NCBI GenBank assembly: GCA_001899085.1
Contig: MKVB01000006.1
Coordinates: 929,064-993,063 of the forward strand
Reading direction: 5' to 3'
Origin: Devosia sp. 66-14
GTDB lineage: Bacteria; Pseudomonadota; Alphaproteobacteria; Rhizobiales; Devosiaceae
Length of the DNA: 64,000 nt
The translations under genes were made by a program, and so were the position numbers. Of this stretch, positions 29,359-39,031 are shown piece by piece (positions within the stretch are counted from its first letter, which is position 1; every line of letters starts with the position of its first letter). Below the pieces are notes generated by a model. That model was given only the letters and a program-made list of their open reading frames with translations. It had not been told where the DNA came from and did not search any database.

Positions 29359-29553
29359 GCCGGTGTGGTCCAACGCGATCACGTTGACTCGCCTGTGGGG
29401 GACGGTTAGCTTCCCATATCGCCCGCGCGTTCAGAGAGGAGGCGTCCAATGGCTGACATTGTGAGAACCGCCTCCCGTCGCGCCGCCGCGTAACCTCCGC
29501 AAACACGGAATTTCGGCTGGCGCCTGCATGGCCCTGATCCAAGGAATTCCATC

Positions 29554-30627
29554 TTGCTTGAACAGTTCGGCTGGAGCGATGCGCTGCAGCACCAATTCAC
29601 CGCCTTTGCTGCCGAGGGCCTGATCCCGGCGCGGGTTATCGTCCAGCATCGCGGTCACTACGAGATCGCGACGGAAATGGGCGAGCTTTCCGCCACGATG
29701 GCGGGAAAGCTCGCTCGAGACGCCGAGGACGGGGGCTATCCCGTCACCGGCGATTGGGTGGCCGTATTGGCCCGCGCCGCCGAGGGGAGCGCCACGATCC
29801 AGCACGTGCTGCCGCGCAGCAGCACCTTCACCCGCCGCGCCAGCGGTCCGGGGGCGGCGCGCGGGCAGGTGGTCGCCGTCAATGTCGACGTGGCGCTGCT
29901 TGCCGCCTCGATGAACGCCGATCTCAATGCGCGCCGCATCGAGCGCTATCTCGCCACGGCCTGGGAGAGCGGCGCCGAACCGGTGGTCGTCTTGACCAAG
30001 GCCGACATGTGTCCCGACGCCGAGGCGCGTATGGCCGAGATCGAAGCGGTGGCGATGGGCGTGCCGGTGCTGGCCGTATCGGCGGTGACCGGTGCGGGGC
30101 TCGACGCCTTGCGCGCCTACCTCAAGCCCGGCCGCACGGCCGTATTGCTCGGGAGTTCGGGCGTCGGCAAGTCGACGCTGGTCAACGCGCTCGCCGGCCG
30201 CGAGCAGATGGCGACGCAGGGGATCCGGGAGGACGATGCGCGCGGCCGCCACACGACCTCGCATCGGGAGCTGGTGCTGCTGCCCAGCGGGGCGCTGATC
30301 CTCGATACACCAGGCATGCGCGAGCTTGGCCTGTGGGACGCCGGCGATGGCATGTCGGCGGCGTTTGCCGATATCGAGGCGCTCGCGGCGCAGTGCCACT
30401 TCCGTGACTGCAGCCACGCCGCCGAGCCCGGCTGTGCCATCGTCGAGGCCCTGGCGAGCGGCGCGCTCGATGCCTCGCGCTGGCGGGCCTACGGCAAACT
30501 GCAGCGCGAACTGGAGTTCGAGCACGGCAAGGAGGACCCAAGGGCGAATGCCGAAAGCCGCAAGGTGAGAATCCGGCGCAACAAGATGCATCGCGCGGAG
30601 ATGAAATTCCGGAAGCGGATGGAGTAA
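29554..30627 (+). CDS. rsgA: Ribosome small-subunit-dependent GTPase A
   Basis: The 357-residue circularly permuted GTPase assists late 30S maturation. It has an OB-fold N-terminus, then the GTPase motifs in permuted order: G4 LTKAD, G1 GSSGVGKST, G3 DTPGMRE. The C-terminal zinc-binding region is 'CHFRDCSHAAEPGC'. The TTG start is supported by AAGGAA about 8 nt upstream and by the expected N-terminus. Confidence 0.94.
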   Translation: MLEQFGWSDALQHQFTAFAAEGLIPARVIVQHRGHYEIATEMGELSATMAGKLARDAEDGGYPVTGDWVAVLARAAEGSATIQHVLPRSSTFTRRASGPGAARGQVVAVNVDVALLAASMNADLNARRIERYLATAWESGAEPVVVLTKADMCPDAEARMAEIEAVAMGVPVLAVSAVTGAGLDALRAYLKPGRTAVLLGSSGVGKSTLVNALAGREQMATQGIREDDARGRHTTSHRELVLLPSGALILDTPGMRELGLWDAGDGMSAAFADIEALAAQCHFRDCSHAAEPGCAIVEALASGALDASRWRAYGKLQRELEFEHGKEDPRANAESRKVRIRRNKMHRAEMKFRKRME

Positions 30628-30643
30628 CCGGGGCGCCGACCGG

Positions 30644-31363
30644 TCAGGGCGCGCCGGGGCCGAACGCCCAGCGCACCATCTTTACGAACTCAGCCTGCCA
30701 GAACGGGTCGCCGTGATCGCCGAGGCATTCGGTCATGACCAGGTCGGCGCCGGCGCCCCTCAGGGCATCGGCCCAGCGGCCGGCGTTCTCGAGAAAAAAT
30801 GGTTCGAGGGTGCCGGCAGTGAGGTAGGCGCGTGGCAGCCTCGCGGGCATGGCCGCGGGCGGCCGGTAGCCACCGCCGGGAGAGGCGGCGAAGACGGTGC
30901 GATAGCGTCCCGGATGCCGCATCCCCATGGCGAGAGCGAGTTCGGCGCCTGCCGATACGCCGGCGACCGCGGTCCGTTCGGGCGGCAACGCCCCGAAGCG
31001 CGAGCTGACCCATTCGCCCAGGGTGTGAACAAAGAAGTGCTCGTGCGCGGCAAAGCGATCGCTGTCGATGGCGGGCGAATACTCGCGCAGTCTCGGCAGC
31101 TCGTCGTCGGCGGCGACGCGATGGGCACCGACGATCATCGTCGGCGGCACGTCCACCGCCTCGAGAGAGGCGCCCCATGGGGCAATCAGCTGCCCATCAC
31201 CGGCAAACACCACCGCCTCGGGCGGTCGCGGCGGCAGGTACACGGTGACCTGCCGGCCACCATCATAGTCGAGGGTGTGGGTGAGGAGCTCGCCCGCAAG
31301 CGGACCGCCAGACGGTTTCGCCTTGTCGCTTCGATCCGGGCCGGGATCGTCACCTGGTGCCAC
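30644..31363 (-). CDS. Alpha/beta-hydrolase fold esterase (enterochelin esterase/esterase D-like)
   Basis: About 239 residues show the nucleophile elbow GVSAGAE and a catalytic-His-like 'CLGDHGDPFW' near the end, plus 'VTVYLPP' and 'AASPGGGYRPP' as in Fes/EsD-type esterases. GTG at 31363, preceded by GGGGAGGG, is a much better start than the ATG at 31471, which would add an unlikely N-terminus. There is no signal peptide and no siderophore genes nearby; the substrate is unknown. Confidence 0.8.
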   Translation of the reverse strand: MAPGDDPGPDRSDKAKPSGGPLAGELLTHTLDYDGGRQVTVYLPPRPPEAVVFAGDGQLIAPWGASLEAVDVPPTMIVGAHRVAADDELPRLREYSPAIDSDRFAAHEHFFVHTLGEWVSSRFGALPPERTAVAGVSAGAELALAMGMRHPGRYRTVFAASPGGGYRPPAAMPARLPRAYLTAGTLEPFFLENAGRWADALRGAGADLVMTECLGDHGDPFWQAEFVKMVRWAFGPGAP

Positions 31364-31480
31364 GTCGCCCTCCCCTGCTCCGCAGTTCCGGCTCGGGTTG
31401 CCGAGTGTGAGGACATGGCTTGCCGATAGCAAGGCCAGGATCGGCCGGCTCCGCGGCTTCGACAGCCGCATGCGCGTCCG

Positions 31481-31663
31481 TCAGGCGGGCGGCATCGCCG
31501 CCTTGATCAACGCGGACAGCTGGCGACTGAGCGCCCCGCCCTCCAGTTGCTTGCGATCGTAACCCTCGGCCGCCACCGCGAGCTTCAGTTCGCTCACCGT
31601 GGTGAAGCGGCCCGAGCGCGCCAGTTCGAAGGCGCGCTCCAGAGTGGTTTTGCCGACTTCCAT
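31481..31663 (-). CDS. Conserved small protein downstream of rpsU
   Basis: The 60-residue protein 'TTLERAFELARSGRFTTVSELKLAVAAEGYDRKQLEGG' resembles a short uncharacterised protein widespread in Rhizobiales, possibly a small helical DNA-binding-like fold. The ATG at 31663 lies 37 nt after the rpsU stop, so co-transcription is likely. The frame is open upstream into rpsU, but that part is out of frame with rpsU and was not used. Confidence 0.65.
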   Translation of the reverse strand: MEVGKTTLERAFELARSGRFTTVSELKLAVAAEGYDRKQLEGGALSRQLSALIKAAMPPA

Positions 31664-31700
31664 CGCCGCTAGATCGACCTTGAGATGGTGAGACGCCGCC

Positions 31701-31955
31701 TCAACGCGACCGTCCCCGGGTGGCGGCACCCTCTTTGGGCTTGGGCGCCGCAATCAGGCCCTCGCGGATAGCCTGCTTGCGGGCGGCCTTGCGCGTGCGG
31801 CGGATGGCTTCCGCCTTTTCCCGAACGCGCGCCTCGGAGGGCTTCTCGTAGTATTTGCGCAGCTTCATTTCCCGAAAGACGCCTTCGCGCTGCAGGCGCT
31901 TCTTCAGCACACGCAGTGCCTGATCGACATTGTTGTCTCGGACTTGGACTTGCAT
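31701..31955 (-). CDS. rpsU: 30S ribosomal protein S21
   Basis: The 84-residue basic protein has the S21 signature '[51 protein letters not shown]' and a Rhizobiales-type extended basic tail. It binds the small subunit near the anti-Shine-Dalgarno region. It lies in a minus-strand cluster with cspA, a common pairing in this order. Confidence 0.97.
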   Translation of the reverse strand: MQVQVRDNNVDQALRVLKKRLQREGVFREMKLRKYYEKPSEARVREKAEAIRRTRKAARKQAIREGLIAAPKPKEGAATRGRSR

Positions 31956-32066
31956 TGATATCCATCCTTTTTTGCATGTGGGAGCGGGGGCCGACGGGGC
32001 CGCCCTCCGCTCGCGGAGTGCAGAATTGGGCGTAGGGGTGGAGGGGCGATCCGGGACCGCCCTGCT

Positions 32067-32321
32067 TCACCGGCGAGCTATGGCTATGGTGATTGGCCGG
32101 ACAGCAGCTTCGACAGTCGGGCGCGTCGCAGAACTGGGCGCCAGGTCGGCTTCGGCGACGACGCGCTCGACGTTCTCGTTGAGCGGCTTCACGCGATAGA
32201 GGCTGGGGCCCTGGTCGTGGGGCAGGCAGAAGATCACTTCGACCGGTCCGGCCACGCGATTGCTGATCTTGGGAGATGAACGCATCTCCAATACCTGGCC
32301 AACCCTGTAGCGATGCGACAT
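32067..32321 (-). CDS. Conserved small protein between cspA and rpsU
   Basis: The 84-residue protein 'YRVGQVLEMRSSPKISNRVAGPVEVIFCLPHDQGPSLYRVKPLNENVERVVAEADL' matches the pattern of an uncharacterised Rhizobiales protein usually found beside cspA (beta-rich, 'YRVK...ERVV.E.DL'). The ATG at 32321 follows an AAGGA-type ribosome site. Function unknown. Confidence 0.75.
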   Translation of the reverse strand: MSHRYRVGQVLEMRSSPKISNRVAGPVEVIFCLPHDQGPSLYRVKPLNENVERVVAEADLAPSSATRPTVEAAVRPITIAIARR

Positions 32322-32429
32322 GCAGCGTCCTTTTGTGAGGGACCGCAGGCTGATCGCCTGCGGTCCCGTTGCCGGTACGAGACCAGCCCAAAGCCTTGCG
32401 TTCGGCGCCGGCAATCGGCGCCGACTGCC

Positions 32430-32636
32430 TTACAGCGCCGTCAGATTGGTCGCCGAGATCTTGCCGTCGCGACCCTTCTCGAGGTCGTAGCTGACTTTCT
32501 GGCCTTCATTCAGGGTCGACATGCCCGAGCGCTCGACGGCGCTGATGTGAACGAATGCGTCCTTGCTGCCATCATCCGGCTGGATGAAGCCGAAGCCTTT
32601 GGTGGAATTGAAGAACTTAACGGTGCCATTGATCAT
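32430..32636 (-). CDS. cspA: Cold-shock domain protein (CspA family)
   Basis: The 68-residue single cold-shock domain carries RNP1 (KGFGFI) and RNP2 (FVHIS), as expected for an RNA chaperone that melts mRNA structure. Length and 'GTVKFFNSTKGFGFIQPDDG' are typical. A long upstream non-coding region on the minus strand could hold a regulatory 5' UTR. Confidence 0.96.
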   Translation of the reverse strand: MINGTVKFFNSTKGFGFIQPDDGSKDAFVHISAVERSGMSTLNEGQKVSYDLEKGRDGKISATNLTAL

Positions 32637-33048
32637 GACAGGTCTTTCTCGATATTCGGCGATGCAGGAAATGCAAACACCCGTCCCCCGGGTGGCGATA
32701 TGCCAACCAGGCCTAAACGTTCACAATATCAAGGAAAGCCGGGGTTTCTGACCCAGGAGTGTCGCGAGATGTCAGCGAAGCGCTCCTAACCGTGCGCTCT
32801 TTCGCCGCCAATGACAAGGTAATTCGCCCCGGCGTCGTTCCGGGAGGGTGATCGGATCACGGAGGAGCGGCCAGCGATGGTCTCTGTATCGCCGCCCACT
32901 GCCCATATTCCCGACCCGCCCGGTAGGCTAACCTAGCCTTTGCATTTTGCTGCTAATGCTCGGTGGCATTTCGCGAAAAACCGTCGCATTTCCGTCGCGG
33001 CCTCACGTTAGAGCCTCGGGAATGCCCTAGTGCTATTGGACCCCTCAC
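32637..33048. other. Divergent intergenic region (cspA / TauE-like permease)
   Basis: These 412 nt hold no supported gene. The side next to cspA probably contains its promoter and a long 5' untranslated leader, as is usual for cold-shock genes. I see no clear terminator or strong palindrome beyond short GC-rich inverted repeats such as ACCCGTCCCCCGGGTGG near 32681. Confidence 0.5.
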
Positions 33049-33981
33049 GTGCAGGTCTATCTGCCGATCGCCGAGCTTTCGATGAACCTGTTCTTCCTTG
33101 TGGGGATCGGGGGCGCGGTCGGGTTCCTGTCGGGGCTGTTCGGGGTTGGAGGCGGATTCCTGCTCACTCCGCTGCTGATCTTTTCGGGCGTCCCGTCCTC
33201 GGTCGCCGTGGCCTCGGTGACAGGGCAGGTGGTGGCGGCGTCGACATCGGGGGCGCTCAGCTACTACCGGCGCGGTCAGATCGACCTGCACATGGCGATG
33301 TACCTGGTGCTGTCGGGTGTGCTGGGAGCATTTGGCGGCGTCGCAACGTTCCAGGTGCTGCGCGCCGCCGGACAGCTCGACCTCGTCATCTCGCTCGGCT
33401 TTTTGATTCTCCTCGGTTTCGTCGGCACGCTGATGCTGATCGAGGCGGCGCGCGCCATCATGAAGCGGCGGGCCGGGATCGTCGTTCGCGAGAAGCTGCC
33501 CAACCAGCACAACTGGTTCCATGGCCTGCCCTGGCGGGTGCGGTTCAAGAAATCGCGGCTCTATATCTCGGTGATCCCGGTGCTGGCGCTGGGCGTCGCC
33601 ATCGGCTTTGTCGGCTCGCTGCTCGGCATCGGCGGCGGCTTCATCCTGGTGCCGGCGCTGGTCTACATCCTCAGGATGCCCGGCAACATGGTGATCGGCA
33701 CCTCGCTGCTGCAGGTGGTGGCGATGATGGCGGCGACCACCATCCTCCACGCCGTCTCCAGCCAGAGCGTCGATATCCTGCTCGCCTTCTGCCTGATGGT
33801 GGGCGGCACGGTGGGGGCGCAGTTCGGCGCATCGGCCGGCAAGTATCTGCGCGGCGAACAGCTGCGTGCGCTGCTCGCCATTCTCGTCCTTGCCGTCGCC
33901 ATCCGCTTCGGCATCAGCCTGGTGATGACGCCGGGCGACGTCTATTCGACCGCCGTGATCGGCGCGTCGGGGGTGATCTGA
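33049..33981 (+). CDS. TauE/SafE (TSUP) family membrane permease
   Basis: The 310-residue polytopic protein carries two copies of the TSUP signature: 'GFLSGLFGVGGGFLLTPLLIF' near the N-terminus and 'GFVGSLLGIGGGFILVPALVY' in the second half. Such proteins export sulfite, sulfonates or related anions. The GTG start gives the N-terminus 'QVYLPIAELS', as in rhizobial homologues. The stop overlaps the next ATG by 1 nt (TGATG), so the two are coupled. Confidence 0.92.
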   Translation: MQVYLPIAELSMNLFFLVGIGGAVGFLSGLFGVGGGFLLTPLLIFSGVPSSVAVASVTGQVVAASTSGALSYYRRGQIDLHMAMYLVLSGVLGAFGGVATFQVLRAAGQLDLVISLGFLILLGFVGTLMLIEAARAIMKRRAGIVVREKLPNQHNWFHGLPWRVRFKKSRLYISVIPVLALGVAIGFVGSLLGIGGGFILVPALVYILRMPGNMVIGTSLLQVVAMMAATTILHAVSSQSVDILLAFCLMVGGTVGAQFGASAGKYLRGEQLRALLAILVLAVAIRFGISLVMTPGDVYSTAVIGASGVI

Positions 33982-34739
33982 TGCGCCGGCTGCTGCTGGC
34001 GCTGGCGCTGGTCCTCGCCGCTTCGCCGGCCTCGGCCGAGCGGCTGGTGACGCAGGTGAGCCAGGACGAGGTGTCGATCACCTCGAGCTTTGCCGGCCAG
34101 ACCCTGACGCTGTTCGGCGCGATCGAGCCGGATGTGGGCGCCGAGCAGCGCTTCGTCGAGGGCCCTTACCACGCGATCATCACCATCACCGGGCCGCTGC
34201 AGAACCGGGTGGCGCGGCGCAAGACCAACCAGTTCGGCATCTGGCTCAACACCTCGCAGGCCGAGTTCGAGCGCTTCCCTTCGTTCTACCAGGTGCTGAG
34301 CGATGCGCCGCTGAGCAACATCACTGATCCCATCACGCTGGCGGAAAAGGAAATCCCGCTCGACAGCCAGGCGCGCTACACCGCCAAGGCCGGCTGGTGG
34401 GACGCCACGGTGTTCGGCGCCGAGCTGACCCGGCTGATGCAGCAGAAGGGCTTTTTCAAGCTCAACGAGAATGGCGTGGTGTTCCGCTCCGACACCTTCT
34501 ATTTCGCGCAGGTGGCACTGCCGTCGGATGCGCCGCCGGGGCCCTATCTCGCCCACACCTACCTGATCAAGAACGGCAAGGTGATCGCCGAGAAGTCCGA
34601 TGGCTTTTCGGTCAGGAAGATCGGCTTCGAGCGGTTCCTCGGCCAGGCGGCGCGCACGCAGCCCTTGCTCTATGGCCTCGTCTGCGTGGCGCTGGCGCTG
34701 TTCACCGGCTGGCTCGGCGGCGTGGTGTTCAAGCGCTAG
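33981..34739 (+). CDS. TIGR02186 family exported/membrane protein
   Basis: The 252-residue precursor has a Sec signal ('LLLALALVLAASPASA'), a periplasmic beta-rich domain and a C-terminal membrane helix (about 229-248). It matches the uncharacterised alphaproteobacterial TIGR02186 family, which is repeatedly found just after TauE/SafE permeases, suggesting a joint role in anion transport. Its stop overlaps the convergent DUF2807 gene by 4 nt. Confidence 0.85.
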   Translation: MRRLLLALALVLAASPASAERLVTQVSQDEVSITSSFAGQTLTLFGAIEPDVGAEQRFVEGPYHAIITITGPLQNRVARRKTNQFGIWLNTSQAEFERFPSFYQVLSDAPLSNITDPITLAEKEIPLDSQARYTAKAGWWDATVFGAELTRLMQQKGFFKLNENGVVFRSDTFYFAQVALPSDAPPGPYLAHTYLIKNGKVIAEKSDGFSVRKIGFERFLGQAARTQPLLYGLVCVALALFTGWLGGVVFKR

Positions 34740-35458
34740 ATGGGCGCCCAGTTCTCGATCTTGATGTCGCTGCCGCTGCTCGATTCCTGATCCACCTCGG
34801 GCGGGTTGCCGTAGATTGTCAGGTCGGAACCGGACGAGGCATTGGCCTTGATCGACTTCGAAGCATAGACGTCGAGATCGGACCCCGAGGACGAGTTGGC
34901 GTCCATGGTGGCGCAGAGCAGCTTGTCGGCCTCGAGATTGGAGCCGGACGAAGAGTTCGCCTTGCCGTCCTCGCAACTGCCCTCGATCTTGAGGCCGGCA
35001 CCGGAGGAGGCATTGAGGTCGATGGATTTGCCGGCGACAGCGCGCAACATCAGATCGGCGCCGCTCGATGAACTGAATTTCAGCGCATCACCGGTGACGC
35101 CGGTCGCCTCGACATCGGCGCCGGCACTGGCCTCGACCCGGCTGAGCGCCGGCAAGGCGATGGTGAGCTTGATCTGGTCGCGATCGCCGAAGCTGAAGAT
35201 GTCGAAGAAGCTCCAGTCGTAATAGGCCTTGAGCGTTCCACCCTCGACCTTGAGCTGCAGATCATCGAGCAGGCGCTTGTCTTTGGCCTCGGCGGTGATC
35301 GATTGCGCCCCGCCGACCGTTACGATGGCATCGATCCCGGACGAAACGTCGAGCGCGCTGAAAGCCGGCACCTCGATGGTTCGCGTTTCGGCGAGGGCCG
35401 GCGCGGCGAGGAGCAGCAGGGCCGCGGATGCGGCGGCGAGTTTCACGATCCCATGCAT
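34736..35458 (-). CDS. Exported DUF2807-type (GIN domain) adhesin-like protein
   Basis: The 240-residue precursor has a signal peptide ('GIVKLAAASAALLLLAAPALAE'). The rest is a repetitive beta-helix of the DUF2807 head-GIN type, with repeated 'SSSGSDL', 'ASSGADL' and 'ANSSSGSNLE' turns. The fold predicts a periplasmic or surface structural protein. The ATG at 35458 begins the signal peptide; the upstream GTG at 35479 is less likely. Confidence 0.85.
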   Translation of the reverse strand: MHGIVKLAAASAALLLLAAPALAETRTIEVPAFSALDVSSGIDAIVTVGGAQSITAEAKDKRLLDDLQLKVEGGTLKAYYDWSFFDIFSFGDRDQIKLTIALPALSRVEASAGADVEATGVTGDALKFSSSSGADLMLRAVAGKSIDLNASSGAGLKIEGSCEDGKANSSSGSNLEADKLLCATMDANSSSGSDLDVYASKSIKANASSGSDLTIYGNPPEVDQESSSGSDIKIENWAPI

Positions 35459-35651
35459 GTCGAAGTGTCTCTTTCCCACTGGTGCGCCCTCATAAAGCGC
35501 GACAAATCAAAGACTTGGAGCATGCCGCCGCTGCGATGCAGCGACGACGCGCCGAGGGCTGACACGTGGGTGGTGTGTTACCTGCCGATCAAGGGTTCGT
35601 GCGCGGAATATTTTCGGGCACGTAACTTAAGCCGTTCGGCCGAGGGCGCCG

Positions 35652-36383
35652 TCACCAGCTATCGTAGCCCGGCACCAGCCGTTTCGGGCTCACCGGGTAC
35701 ACCCTGCCCCGCCCGATCATCGCCACCTCGAGCGTCGGCCAATGCAGCAGGCCGACAAATGCCGGGCTCAGGATGTTGAGGCTGCCGGTCGCCGCGCCGT
35801 AGGCCGGCAGCACCAGCAGCCGGCCATCGTGGACGAAGCACGGACGGCGAACGGAGCGGCCGTTCATCGCCACATGGGCGGCGGGATGGAGGTGCCCGCC
35901 GATGACGCCCTGCCCCGGTCGCGGCTCGTGCGTCAGCGTCAGGCCGGCGCGGCTGAGGCCGGTGACGCAAGTGCCGCCCAGGCTGTGCGGGGCCGGATCG
36001 TGGTTGCCGGAGATCCAGGTCCAGCGCGCCTTGCCCATCAGGGTCGCGAGCCGCAGCCGGTCGGCCGGCTGCAGCGTCGAGGTGCCCTCGTCGCGGTGAA
36101 AACTGTCGCCCAGCGCAATGACTTCGGTGGCGCCGGTCGCGGCGATGTCGGCTTCGAGCCGGCGCAGTGTCAGGCCGGTATCATAGGGCGGCAGCAGGCT
36201 GCCGCGCCTGGCGAAGGACGAGAGCTTTTCGAGGTGCAGATCGGCAACCAGCAGCACGCCTTCATCGGCCCACCACAGGGCGCCCGAGGGCAGCGGCTCA
36301 AAACTGTGACCGGCGAAATGCAGGTACACGGGGTCGCCTCTGTCGTCGATCGGGGCGGTGCGCGCTGCCCAGGCTGAAGTCAA
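35652..36383 (-). CDS. pdeM: Ligase-associated DNA damage response endonuclease PdeM
   Basis: The 243-residue calcineurin-like metallophosphoesterase has the metal motifs in order: DLHLEK, GDSFHRDEG, GNHDP and GGHLHP. 'GALWWADEGVLLVADLHLEKLSSFA' is typical of the PdeM family, linked to bacterial ATP-dependent DNA ligases. The start overlaps the helicase stop as TTGA, so translational coupling from a TTG start is inferred. Confidence 0.92.
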   Translation of the reverse strand: MTSAWAARTAPIDDRGDPVYLHFAGHSFEPLPSGALWWADEGVLLVADLHLEKLSSFARRGSLLPPYDTGLTLRRLEADIAATGATEVIALGDSFHRDEGTSTLQPADRLRLATLMGKARWTWISGNHDPAPHSLGGTCVTGLSRAGLTLTHEPRPGQGVIGGHLHPAAHVAMNGRSVRRPCFVHDGRLLVLPAYGAATGSLNILSPAFVGLLHWPTLEVAMIGRGRVYPVSPKRLVPGYDSW

Positions 36384-38920
36384 TTCGCCCGTTTCCTTGT
36401 CTCGCTTGACGCGGGGCTGACGCCCATGGCCTCTCTGATCAGTTCCTCGGCGGCTTCCGCCATGGTGCTTTCGCGAGCCTCGCCGACCACCGGAACCTTT
36501 CCGATATCGAGCAATACCGGTACCGCCAATGGCGAGATTCGGTCGAGCGGCTTGTGCACGATGTGACGCTTGATGCGGGCGAGCATATGGCCGAGCCGCT
36601 CGATGTCGAGCAGCCCGCGCGCCGCATCGCGACGAGTGGCCTGGATCAGGATGTGGTCGGGCTCATGCTGGTAGAGCACGTCGTAAATGATGTCGGAGGA
36701 GACGGTGATCTGGCGGCCGGTCTTCTCCTTCTGGCCGGGATGGCGGCGCTCGATCAGCCCGGCGATGATGGCGCAGTTGCGAAAGGTGCGCCGCATCAGC
36801 TGGCTCTCGTCCAGCCAGGCCTCGAGGTCGTCGCCCAGCATGTCCTCGTCGAACAGGTCGTCGAGCGACAGCCGGTTGGTGCGGATCAGCGCCGAAAAGT
36901 CCCCCAGCCCCCAGACGGCGAGGGAATAGTCCGAGGCGACGAAGCCGAGCGGGCGAGCCCGGGCGCGCTCCAGCCGGCGGGTCAGCAGCATGCCGAGCGT
37001 CTGGTGCGCCAGCCGCCCCTCGAACGGGTAGCAGACGAGGTAGTTCTGGGCGCCGCGCGGAAAGGTCTCGACCAGCAGGCTGTCCTCGGCCGGCAATACC
37101 GACGCCTCCTGCTGCAGGCGCAGCCAGTCGCTCACCTGGTCGGGCAGCAGATGCCACTCATCGGGGTGGGCGAGGAGCTTGCGCACCCCATCGGCGAGGA
37201 AGGTGGAGAGCGGGAACTTCCCGCCCATATAGGAGGGGATCTTCGGGTCCTTGCCCTGCGAGCGCGACACATAGGCCTCGCTTTCGAACATCCCCTCATA
37301 GGCGACGATCTCCGAGCCGAAGAGGAAGGTGTCGCCCTTGGTGAGGGTGGTGAAGAAATACTCTTCCATCTCGCCCAGCACCCGACCGAACCGACCGATC
37401 GGGCCGGTGGTGGCGCCCCTGGTGAAGCCGCGCCCCTTGACCAGCCGCACTTTCACCATCGGCTCCTCGACGATGGTGCCGATGTTGAGGCGGTATTGCT
37501 GGGCCACCTGCGGATTGGAAATGCGAAACTTGCCGTCGCCGGTCTGGCGCAACTTGGCATAGCGCTCGTAGGCGCGCAGCGCGTAGCCGCCGGTGGCGAC
37601 GAAATCGACAGTGCGCTCGAACTGCTCCCAGCTCAGCTCACGGTAGGGCCAGGCGCGACGGATCTCGGCGTGCAGTTCCACCGGATCGAAGGCATCGGCG
37701 CAGGCGGTGCCCAGAATGTGTTGCGCCAGGACATCGAGCCCGCCGGAGACCGGATCCTCGCTATCCTGATGGTTGTGCTCGACCGCTTCGAGCGCCGCCT
37801 CGCATTCCAGCACCTCGAACCGGTTGGAGGGGACGAACAGCGCCTTCGACGGTTCATCGAGCCGGTGATTGGCGCGGCCGATGCGCTGCAGCATCCGGGA
37901 CGACCCCTTGGGCGCGCCGACCTGCACCACGAGGTCCACATCGCCCCAGTCGATGCCGAGGTCGAGCGTCGAGGTACAGACCACTGCCCGCAACCGGCCC
38001 TCCGACATGGCCGCCTCGACCTTGCGCCGCTGTTCCACCGCCAGCGAGCCGTGATGCATGGCGATGGGCAGCATGTCCTCATTGGCCGCCCACAGCTCCT
38101 GGAACAGCATTTCGGCCTGGCTGCGCGTGTTGACGAACAAGAGCGTCGTCTTGTGCTCCTTGATGGTGCGGTAGAGGTCGGGGATGGCGTAAAGCGAGGA
38201 GTGCCCGGCCCAGGGGACCACCTCGGCGGACTTCAGGATCTCGATATGCGGCCTGGCCCCGCCCTGCCCCATCAGCAGCCGCGCCTCGGCGCCGGGTACG
38301 GGGCTGGCGATCCAGTCGCGCAGCAGGTCGGGGCGGGCGACGGTGGCGCTGAGGGCGGTGATCCGCGCTTGCGGCGCCAGGGTGCCAAGCCGCGCGATGC
38401 CGAGCGACATCAGCTCGCCGCGCTTGTTGGTGACCATGGCGTGCAGTTCGTCGAGCACGATGCGCCGGAGCGAGCCGAACAACTTGTTCGCATCGGGGTG
38501 GCTCAGCAGCAGCGCCAATTGCTCGGGCGTGGTCAACAGGATCTGCGGCGGATCGAAACGCTGCCGCTGCCGCCGATGCGACGGGGTATCGCCGGTGCGG
38601 GCCTCGACCCTGATGCCAAGGCCCATCTCGCTGATCGGCGTCATCAGGTTGCGCTGCACGTCCACCGCCAGCGCCTTGAGCGGCGAGAGATAGAGCGTGT
38701 GCAGACCCGGCCGCGGGTGTTCGATCAGATCGTTGATGGTCGGCAGGAAGCCGGCCAGCGTCTTGCCGGCACCGGTCGGGGCGATCAGCAGCGCCGAGTC
38801 GCCCGCCTCCGTCGCCTCCAGCACCGCCAGCTGATGGGCGCGCGGCGCCCAGCCCTTGCCGGCGAACCAGTCGGTGATCTCTGAACGGAGGGGCAAGGGA
38901 CGTTCCCGGTTTGTGCACAT
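36380..38920 (-). CDS. Ligase-associated DEXH-box DNA repair helicase (Lhr-like)
   Basis: The 846-residue superfamily 2 helicase has Walker A APTGAGKT, DExH box LDELHAM, motif III ALSATVA, motif V/VI 'STLDLGIDWGDVDLVVQVGAPKGSSRMLQRIGRANHR', and the Lhr-type C-terminal core. It fits the ligase-associated DNA damage response helicase family that travels with pdeM. Normally an ATP-dependent ligase and an MBL-fold exonuclease accompany them; neither lies within the window. The ATG at 38920 lacks a clear ribosome site; the longer frame to 39709 runs through the opposite-strand kinase gene and was rejected. Confidence 0.93.
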   Translation of the reverse strand: MCTNRERPLPLRSEITDWFAGKGWAPRAHQLAVLEATEAGDSALLIAPTGAGKTLAGFLPTINDLIEHPRPGLHTLYLSPLKALAVDVQRNLMTPISEMGLGIRVEARTGDTPSHRRQRQRFDPPQILLTTPEQLALLLSHPDANKLFGSLRRIVLDELHAMVTNKRGELMSLGIARLGTLAPQARITALSATVARPDLLRDWIASPVPGAEARLLMGQGGARPHIEILKSAEVVPWAGHSSLYAIPDLYRTIKEHKTTLLFVNTRSQAEMLFQELWAANEDMLPIAMHHGSLAVEQRRKVEAAMSEGRLRAVVCTSTLDLGIDWGDVDLVVQVGAPKGSSRMLQRIGRANHRLDEPSKALFVPSNRFEVLECEAALEAVEHNHQDSEDPVSGGLDVLAQHILGTACADAFDPVELHAEIRRAWPYRELSWEQFERTVDFVATGGYALRAYERYAKLRQTGDGKFRISNPQVAQQYRLNIGTIVEEPMVKVRLVKGRGFTRGATTGPIGRFGRVLGEMEEYFFTTLTKGDTFLFGSEIVAYEGMFESEAYVSRSQGKDPKIPSYMGGKFPLSTFLADGVRKLLAHPDEWHLLPDQVSDWLRLQQEASVLPAEDSLLVETFPRGAQNYLVCYPFEGRLAHQTLGMLLTRRLERARARPLGFVASDYSLAVWGLGDFSALIRTNRLSLDDLFDEDMLGDDLEAWLDESQLMRRTFRNCAIIAGLIERRHPGQKEKTGRQITVSSDIIYDVLYQHEPDHILIQATRRDAARGLLDIERLGHMLARIKRHIVHKPLDRISPLAVPVLLDIGKVPVVGEARESTMAEAAEELIREAMGVSPASSETRKRAN

Positions 38921-39031
38921 TATGGGGGGACTGGTTCCGAACAACAAGAGCCGGATGCACACTGACCCGGCACCATGTCGATGTTCCCCCTGCGCGCGGA
39001 ATCCGCTACGCCATTCGCCGGAGGCCAGCCG

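Noticed and set aside
36554-38884. 776-codon plus-strand open frame opposite the helicase
   Set aside because: Shadow of the helicase; no recognisable domain, biased composition.
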